Shown: in pieces, positions 59,318-64,000 of the stretch
How the letters are laid out: each line of letters begins with the position of its first letter
Numbering within the stretch: the first letter of the stretch is position 1
DNA from: Paenibacillus sp. W2I17
GTDB lineage: Bacteria > Bacillota > Bacilli > Paenibacillales > Paenibacillaceae
Reading direction: 5' to 3'
DNA length: 64,000 bases
Assembly: GCF_030815985.1 (NCBI RefSeq)
Contig: NZ_JAUSXM010000001.1
Coordinates: 3,162,001 to 3,226,000 of the forward strand
Position numbers and translations under genes: made by a program
The notes under the pieces: model-generated
Told to the model about the DNA's origin: nothing
Database searches by the model: none
Seen by the model: the letters and a program-made list of their open reading frames with translations, nothing else

Positions 59318-60208
59318 TTAATCCCCATCATAGGCTGATTTTTCGTTCATTTTGAATTGCACCAAGGTAATGACAAAAATGAAAATACCAAGAATCATAG
59401 CCATGGCTGACGCATAACCCATCTGAAGGTTACTGAAGGCTTTCTGCCAAATGTAGAAGACAATCGAAGCCGATGAATATTCAGGACCACCTGTAGGCGT
59501 CATAATGTTCATCTCGGTAAAGATCTGGGAACCGCCAATGATATTCGTAACGACGAGGAAAAAGGTAACAGGCTTCACCATCGGCCAAGTGATATTGCGG
59601 AAAATCTGGAACCCATTGGCTCCATCCAGTTCAGCCGCCTCATAATATGTACGTGATACACTTTGCAGCGCTGCCAGATACAATAACATGGTGTATCCCA
59701 AACCTTTCCATACCGTCATAATAATCAGTGCTGGTTTGACTGTGTCTTTGTTCGCGAGCCAGTTGGGACCTTCAATGCCAAACAGGCCGAGGAACTGGTT
59801 CACCAGACCGTAATCTCCGTTATACGCCCAGTTCCACATGATGGACACCGCAGCCAGGGAGGAGATGACCGGAATATAATAAATGACACGGAAGGTCGTA
59901 GTCCCGGGAATTTTACGATTCAAACCCATAGCCAGCAACAATGCCAGCAAAAGGCCAATCGGGATCCCGAGCATCAGGAAGAATGTATTAAACATCGCTT
60001 TGTAAAATAAGTCATCCGTTAGCAAGTCCTTGAAGTTGGCCAATCCGATAAAGTTCATCTGTCCCAGTCCATCCCAGTCGGTAAAGGAACCATAGAGGGA
60101 GTAGAGGAATGGGAACATGACAAAGATCAGCAACCCAAGAATCGGAGGTAAGATAAACAGATATCCGTACAGCATCTCTTTGCGATACAAACTCGATTTC
60201 GTAATCAC
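59318..60208 (-). CDS. Carbohydrate ABC transporter permease, AraP-like
   Basis: A 296-residue MalF/AraP-type permease. I use GTG 60208 (MITKSSLYRKEMLYGYLF, with AGGGGTG six bases upstream); longer starts further up are unsupported. Six membrane segments and the EAA loop YYEAAELDGANGFQIFRNITWPMVKPV are clear. It pairs with the AraQ-like gene downstream and the binding protein upstream. Confidence 0.92.
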   Translation of the reverse strand: MITKSSLYRKEMLYGYLFILPPILGLLIFVMFPFLYSLYGSFTDWDGLGQMNFIGLANFKDLLTDDLFYKAMFNTFFLMLGIPIGLLLALLLAMGLNRKIPGTTTFRVIYYIPVISSLAAVSIMWNWAYNGDYGLVNQFLGLFGIEGPNWLANKDTVKPALIIMTVWKGLGYTMLLYLAALQSVSRTYYEAAELDGANGFQIFRNITWPMVKPVTFFLVVTNIIGGSQIFTEMNIMTPTGGPEYSSASIVFYIWQKAFSNLQMGYASAMAMILGIFIFVITLVQFKMNEKSAYDGD

Positions 60209-60365
60209 GGCGTTCACCCCTGTTTCTAGTATCAGCATGTGGCATTCTTCGATTGAACCTTGCCGATCAACGAATGCCACATGCCCGTATGGAATCCAAT
60301 AATACCCAATATAAATGATGCCAGCAGCATGATTGCAGGCTGCCGGCATCGCCCTTTCCTATCTA

Positions 60366-61709
60366 CTATTTCTGAGATTTCTGTTCCTGTTCAACCGCTT
60401 TGTCGAGCAGCTTCTGCATTTTTGGCTGTTGCTGCTTCACATAATCTGCGGCTGTAATCTTGCCATCCAATACCGGCTGGATGTCTGTGAAGAAGAGGTC
60501 ATACCACTCCGCATTGTACGTGTAGTTACCTGGCAAAGCACGTCCGTAATCCTCTACGATATCAATGAATTCCTGCTTGTTGGATGGTTTCGTGGATGTA
60601 TCTTTGGCCCACTCGTCTGCCATATCAAGCAGATTCGGAATCTGTACCTTGGCATCTACCAGTTGCTGCATACTTTCTTTCGAAGCGGTTAGGTAGTTCA
60701 CCAATGCTGCCGCTTCTTCCGGATGTTTCGATTTCGCAGATACCCCGATTCCCAGGGAACCAATCCACGTAGCCGACTTGCCAGTCGATCCCGCAGGGAA
60801 AGGTAACAAATCATACTCGAAAGGCAATTTCTCGAATGTACTCATATCCCAAGGACCTACAGGGAAGAAGGCCATTTCGCCTTTCATCCAGCGTTGGTAC
60901 GTATCCAATGTTTGCGCTTCCTCAATGGAAGGTGTAATGTTGTATACGTTCTGCATATCCGCGAAGAATTGCAAAGCTTCTGCGAATTTCGGATCATCAA
61001 TGGTTACCTTCGTTTTGCTCTCATCCAGCCAATCCCCGCCATTGCTCCATACAAAGGATTGCAGTGCCCACTGTACGTTAAAACCTGTACCGAATACATC
61101 CGGTTTACCGTCCCCGTTGGTATCCTTGGTCGCTTGCTGATTCACCTTAATGAACTCTTCCCATGTATATGGTTTATCCTTGTCAGGGAGTGGAATGCCT
61201 TCTTTTTCAAACAAAGTCTTGTTGTAGCCTAGTGCAAATGGCCCGAGGTCCTTCGGCATGCCGTAGATATCACCCTGTCCTGCCATCTTGCCATCATAAC
61301 GGTATAGATCCACTCCATATTTCCAGATGTTATTCAAATCAACATCCGCATTTTTTTCAATGTAAGGTGTAAGATTCATGAGAACATTGCTGTTCACATA
61401 GGCCTTAATATCGCCTGGGTTAAAATAAAATACGTCAGGCAAGCTGTTGCCTGTAATTGCCGCTCTCAGCTTGGTTGCATATTGATCTGCAGCCGTTACA
61501 ATAATTTTGACTTTCACACCCGGATGGTCTTCTTCGAATTTCTTGACCACCGCCTGGTATGCTTTCTGCTCATCTGTGCCCCCGCGGAACATAAACGTTA
61601 ACTCCTTGTCCCCACTTGCACCGCCGCTTCCTCCTCCGCAGCCCGCAAGTACCAGTGCACTTACCAGCATAAGAAGCATAAATGTGACCCAATTCTTTTT
61701 CTTTACCAT
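60366..61709 (-). CDS. Extracellular arabino-oligosaccharide-binding lipoprotein, AraN-like
   Basis: A 447-residue family 1 solute-binding lipoprotein. Signal peptide and lipobox LVLAGCGGG (Cys about residue 24); then the usual [30 protein letters not shown] start and a C-terminal [26 protein letters not shown]. The context of arabinanases and two permeases suggests that it binds arabinan fragments; the exact ligand is inferred. First gene of the importer operon, with the candidate promoter upstream. Confidence 0.92.
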   Translation of the reverse strand: MVKKKNWVTFMLLMLVSALVLAGCGGGSGGASGDKELTFMFRGGTDEQKAYQAVVKKFEEDHPGVKVKIIVTAADQYATKLRAAITGNSLPDVFYFNPGDIKAYVNSNVLMNLTPYIEKNADVDLNNIWKYGVDLYRYDGKMAGQGDIYGMPKDLGPFALGYNKTLFEKEGIPLPDKDKPYTWEEFIKVNQQATKDTNGDGKPDVFGTGFNVQWALQSFVWSNGGDWLDESKTKVTIDDPKFAEALQFFADMQNVYNITPSIEEAQTLDTYQRWMKGEMAFFPVGPWDMSTFEKLPFEYDLLPFPAGSTGKSATWIGSLGIGVSAKSKHPEEAAALVNYLTASKESMQQLVDAKVQIPNLLDMADEWAKDTSTKPSNKQEFIDIVEDYGRALPGNYTYNAEWYDLFFTDIQPVLDGKITAADYVKQQQPKMQKLLDKAVEQEQKSQK

Positions 61710-61774
61710 CTGAACCCCTCCTGATCTGGATTTGTAACCGTATTCAATTGGATGAAATAAGATTTCTGTTGTTA

Positions 61775-61803
61775 ATTTATCAAATCCAGATCAATTTAGT
61801 CAA
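61775..61803 (-). promoter_or_regulatory. Candidate sigma-A promoter of the importer operon
   Basis: On the minus strand TTGACT (61803-61798) and ATAAAT (61780-61775) are 17 bases apart, a good sigma-A spacing. It lies about 66 bp before the binding protein start. Confidence 0.55.
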
Positions 61804-61840
61804 CACTTTTATAAAACATTTTATATTTATCTAAAATAAA

Positions 61841-62830
61841 TCAATACTTCGGCCATCCATTAGCGTCCCACAACAAGTCATTAATCAGCAATTTTGGATT
61901 GCCATTATCCTCTGCATCATAGGCGTGTCGTGCAATGACATTGCCGTTGTACACGTCCTGACCACCTGGACCTTTCCATTTCACATTGCCTGTATCCAAT
62001 ATCGTTCCGCCACCATTCAGCATATTAACTCCGTTTTTGTCCACATAAGGGCCTGTTATACTGGTCGAACGTCCATAGACCATTTTGTAGGTACTGTTCA
62101 CCCCTTGGCAGCAAGAATCGATCGAAGCAAACACGTAATAATAACCACCACGATATATAATACTTGGTCCTTCAATAGCACCTCCGTTATTCGGGCGCGC
62201 AGCAATGGAAGTTATACTTCCCGTCGGTTTCATCGTATTTTTGTCCAGCTTGACAATTTTCAGACCGCTCCAGAAAGAACCAAAGGCCAGCCATGGATTA
62301 CCTGAAGCATCAATGACCAGATTCGGATCAATGGCATTATAATTATTGGCGGTCGTGGTTTGAAGCACCAATCCTTCGTCCTTCCACTGCCCTGCTCCAA
62401 TGCTGTTCGCAGACGCAAGACCAATCGCAGACCGATTGGAGCCAAAGGTGGAGATCGAATAATAGAGCCATACTTTTCCGTTATACTGCTCTACATCCGG
62501 TGCCCATACATCCAATCCGCTTTGTCCCGGAACGGCAGAAGCCCACCAGGATGGCTTACTTAAGAAGATTTGTGGAACACGATACCAGGACGACCCATTA
62601 TCGGATTTCAATACTTGAATGCCCGGGCCGGTTGAAAAGGTGTACCAGGAACTGCCCTCTTTGATAATCGACGGATCATGAACAGCGGTATCTCCGGTCA
62701 GATTCCAGAACGCCGCCAAAGCTTTTGACTGACCTGCCAGCAGTAATACCATCACAAGTAATGCCGGTAACGCCAACCGTTTCCACTTAAACCTCTTCAC
62801 ATTGCTTAACTTTTCCAAACCAAACTCCAC
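61841..62830 (-). CDS. abnA: Secreted endo-1,5-alpha-L-arabinosidase, GH43
   Basis: A 329-residue exported GH43 enzyme with a signal peptide (about 1-40, ending KALAAFW). Catalytic residues: Asp in VHDPSIIKEG, Asp in AIDPNLVIDASG, Glu in AIEGPSIIYRGG; also GGQDVYNGNVIARHAYD near the C-terminus. It has no C-terminal domain. It cuts arabinan into oligomers for the importer. It is separate from the importer operon, with its own promoter and cre site. Confidence 0.93.
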   Translation of the reverse strand: MEFGLEKLSNVKRFKWKRLALPALLVMVLLLAGQSKALAAFWNLTGDTAVHDPSIIKEGSSWYTFSTGPGIQVLKSDNGSSWYRVPQIFLSKPSWWASAVPGQSGLDVWAPDVEQYNGKVWLYYSISTFGSNRSAIGLASANSIGAGQWKDEGLVLQTTTANNYNAIDPNLVIDASGNPWLAFGSFWSGLKIVKLDKNTMKPTGSITSIAARPNNGGAIEGPSIIYRGGYYYVFASIDSCCQGVNSTYKMVYGRSTSITGPYVDKNGVNMLNGGGTILDTGNVKWKGPGGQDVYNGNVIARHAYDAEDNGNPKLLINDLLWDANGWPKY

Positions 62831-62891
62831 CTTTCCTGATCAAATGGTTAATTAGGTTCATGAAGTAATGAATCAATTTAGGTATAATAGG

Positions 62892-62920
62892 ATTATAAAA
62901 GCGGTTACATTACATTTCAA
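62892..62920 (-). promoter_or_regulatory. abnA promoter overlapped by a CcpA cre site
   Basis: On the minus strand TTGAAA (62920-62915) and TATAAT (62897-62892) are 17 bases apart. Within this spacer and the -10, TAAAAGCGGTTACA (62896-62909, plus strand) fits the cre consensus TGWAANCGNTNWCA with one mismatch. CcpA bound there would block RNA polymerase, so abnA is predicted to be shut off when glucose is present. Confidence 0.7.
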
Positions 62921-63149
62921 TGGTATATTTCAAATATATGTGAACTGATTAACACTTATTTTAACCGGAATAGTGAACAAAATATAGATTATATTTTCGT
63001 ATTTGCGCTATACACAAGGGTTTTGGCTTCTATTTCTCCACCCTTCCCTTCCATGAGGGAATGATTTATAATTATCTGAAATAAAACATATAAATGTGCA
63101 AATGTCTGTGTCGAAGACTTTGTCCAGAACGGGGAAAGGAAATCCACCT

Positions 63150-64000
63150 ATGATTTATATTAAAGATCTGATGTCGGGTGTGAATATCTTCAAAGCACTC
63201 AGTTCGGAAATCCGGATTCAGATCATCGAGCTGCTGGCCAAGAACCAAAGCCTTAATCTCAATGATCTTGCAACCAAGCTGGGACTGAGCAATGGTGCTA
63301 TCACAATGCATATCAAGAAGCTTGAAGAGAGCGGATTGATCGAGATCAACACCGCTGTTGGCAAACATGGAATTCAGAAGATATGTTATCTCAATGAGGA
63401 AAAATTGATGGTTGATCTGCGTTCACAGGAGATTAACAATCGTTATGAGGTGGAAATACAGGTTGGTCATTACAGCGATTATCAGGCTGCACCAACATGT
63501 GGTCTCGCTACCCGGGACAGCATTGTTGGAGAGTTCGATGATCCGCGTTACTTTGCTGATCCACTGCGAATTGATGCGGAGATGATCTGGCTGGCTGAAG
63601 GTTATCTCGAGTATCGGATTCCCAACTATCTCAAGCCTAATCAGTCCTTTAGCGAAATTCAGTTGTCGATGGAACTAGGGTCGGAGGCACCTGGATTTTG
63701 CGACAATTACCCTTCGGATATCTATTTCTACATTAACGGTATTGAGATTGGCTGCTGGACAAGTCCGGGGGATTTTGGCAATACACGCGGTACCTTTAAC
63801 CCGGAATGGTGGCCTCCGCACTTGAATCAGTACGGCATGCTGAAGCTGATCCGAATTACACAGGAAGGCAGCTATATCGACGGATGCCGCATCTCGGACG
63901 TGACGCTGGACCAGATTGGGCTGGATTACAAAAGCGATATTCACTTCCGCATTGCGGTTACGGACGAACCTTTGAACAAACGGGGCTTAACGATTTTTGG
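63150..64000 (+). CDS. ArsR-like transcriptional regulator, C-terminus off the window
   Basis: An open frame from ATG 63150 (AAAGGA nine bases upstream) runs through the right edge, 283 codons visible. The N-terminus is a winged HTH of the ArsR type (VNIFKALSSEIRIQIIELLAKNQ, DLATKLGLSNGAITMHIKKLEESGLIEIN). The remaining 190 residues form a long domain with DPRYFADPLRIDAEMIWLAEG and CDNYPSDIYFYINGIEIGCW, not a metal-sensing tail. It is divergent from abnA and may regulate the arabinan genes. Confidence 0.82.
   Translation, partial: MIYIKDLMSGVNIFKALSSEIRIQIIELLAKNQSLNLNDLATKLGLSNGAITMHIKKLEESGLIEINTAVGKHGIQKICYLNEEKLMVDLRSQEINNRYEVEIQVGHYSDYQAAPTCGLATRDSIVGEFDDPRYFADPLRIDAEMIWLAEGYLEYRIPNYLKPNQSFSEIQLSMELGSEAPGFCDNYPSDIYFYINGIEIGCWTSPGDFGNTRGTFNPEWWPPHLNQYGMLKLIRITQEGSYIDGCRISDVTLDQIGLDYKSDIHFRIAVTDEPLNKRGLTIF

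Noticed and set aside
1..64000. CRISPR array or tRNA/rRNA genes
   Set aside because: No spaced identical repeats and no tRNA-like cloverleaf sequence or rRNA segment was recognised while reading the window.

Overview
The window looks like a chromosomal segment of a Paenibacillus-type Firmicute. The evidence is strong AGGAGG-type ribosome binding sites, PBSX-like tail genes, a T-box in front of proS, a preQ1 riboswitch in front of the queuosine genes, GH43 arabinan utilisation genes with a CcpA-type cre site, and DUF4127 and WYL proteins. No read was compared with a database; all family names come from recognising motifs, order and length.

Region 1 (1-25.4 kb, all minus strand) holds two complete contractile-tail modules, one behind the other. 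Cluster B (25348 to 13814) and cluster A (13401 to 1) each run tail terminator - YqzN/YkzM-like small protein - sheath - tube - tail assembly chaperone - tape measure - LysM protein - hub - DUF2577 - DUF2634 - baseplate J - DUF2313 - tail fibre. Cluster A is followed by a holin and the start of a GH25 lysozyme that runs off the left edge. No capsid, portal, terminase, integrase or replication gene is visible, so this reads as a phage-tail-like bacteriocin (tailocin/PBSX-type) locus that can build two different particles and shares one visible lysis cassette. Both chaperone genes end on the same slippery heptamer AAAAAAC and have an open -1 frame behind it, the hallmark of a programmed frameshift. 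The two tape measures (697 and 581 residues) and the two fibres (1011 and 384 residues) differ, which predicts particles of different length and target range. A 206-bp MITE-like element sits inside the head of cluster B.

Region 2 (25.4-36.8 kb) is mixed: DUF3139 and DUF4127 genes bracketed by two related degenerate repeats, a small membrane protein, an unrecognised 316-residue protein, a FMN reductase/VOC/VOC operon, a cytosolic GAF histidine kinase with its LuxR-type response regulator, and then a phage-like control module (ArpU-family activator, divergent XRE repressor and ImmA/IrrE protease). This module is the best candidate in the window for controlling the tail clusters.

Region 3 (36.9-55.2 kb) is housekeeping: a secreted 5'-nucleotidase with a LysM anchor, proS with its T-box leader, a membrane-anchored FAD oxidoreductase, a 3'-5' exonuclease, a WYL regulator, a VWA-C-like protein, a newly read 55-residue gene, an AIM24 protein with a coiled-coil partner, the queC-queD-queE-queF operon, a Fsr-like MFS pump, a ProX-type deacylase and an EcsC protein. 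The preQ1-I aptamer before queC carries a 68-nt two-hairpin insertion. Copies of a second MITE-like family (TIR TATATAAGTTGAACTA) occur at 29.9, 35.6 and 51.3 kb; the last lies inside the loop of the queF terminator.

Region 4 (55.3-64 kb) is an arabinan-use locus: a frameshifted GH43 gene, a GH43 lipoprotein, two ABC permeases, a sugar-binding lipoprotein, a secreted endo-arabinanase (abnA) with a promoter overlapped by a cre site, and a divergent ArsR-like regulator cut by the right edge.
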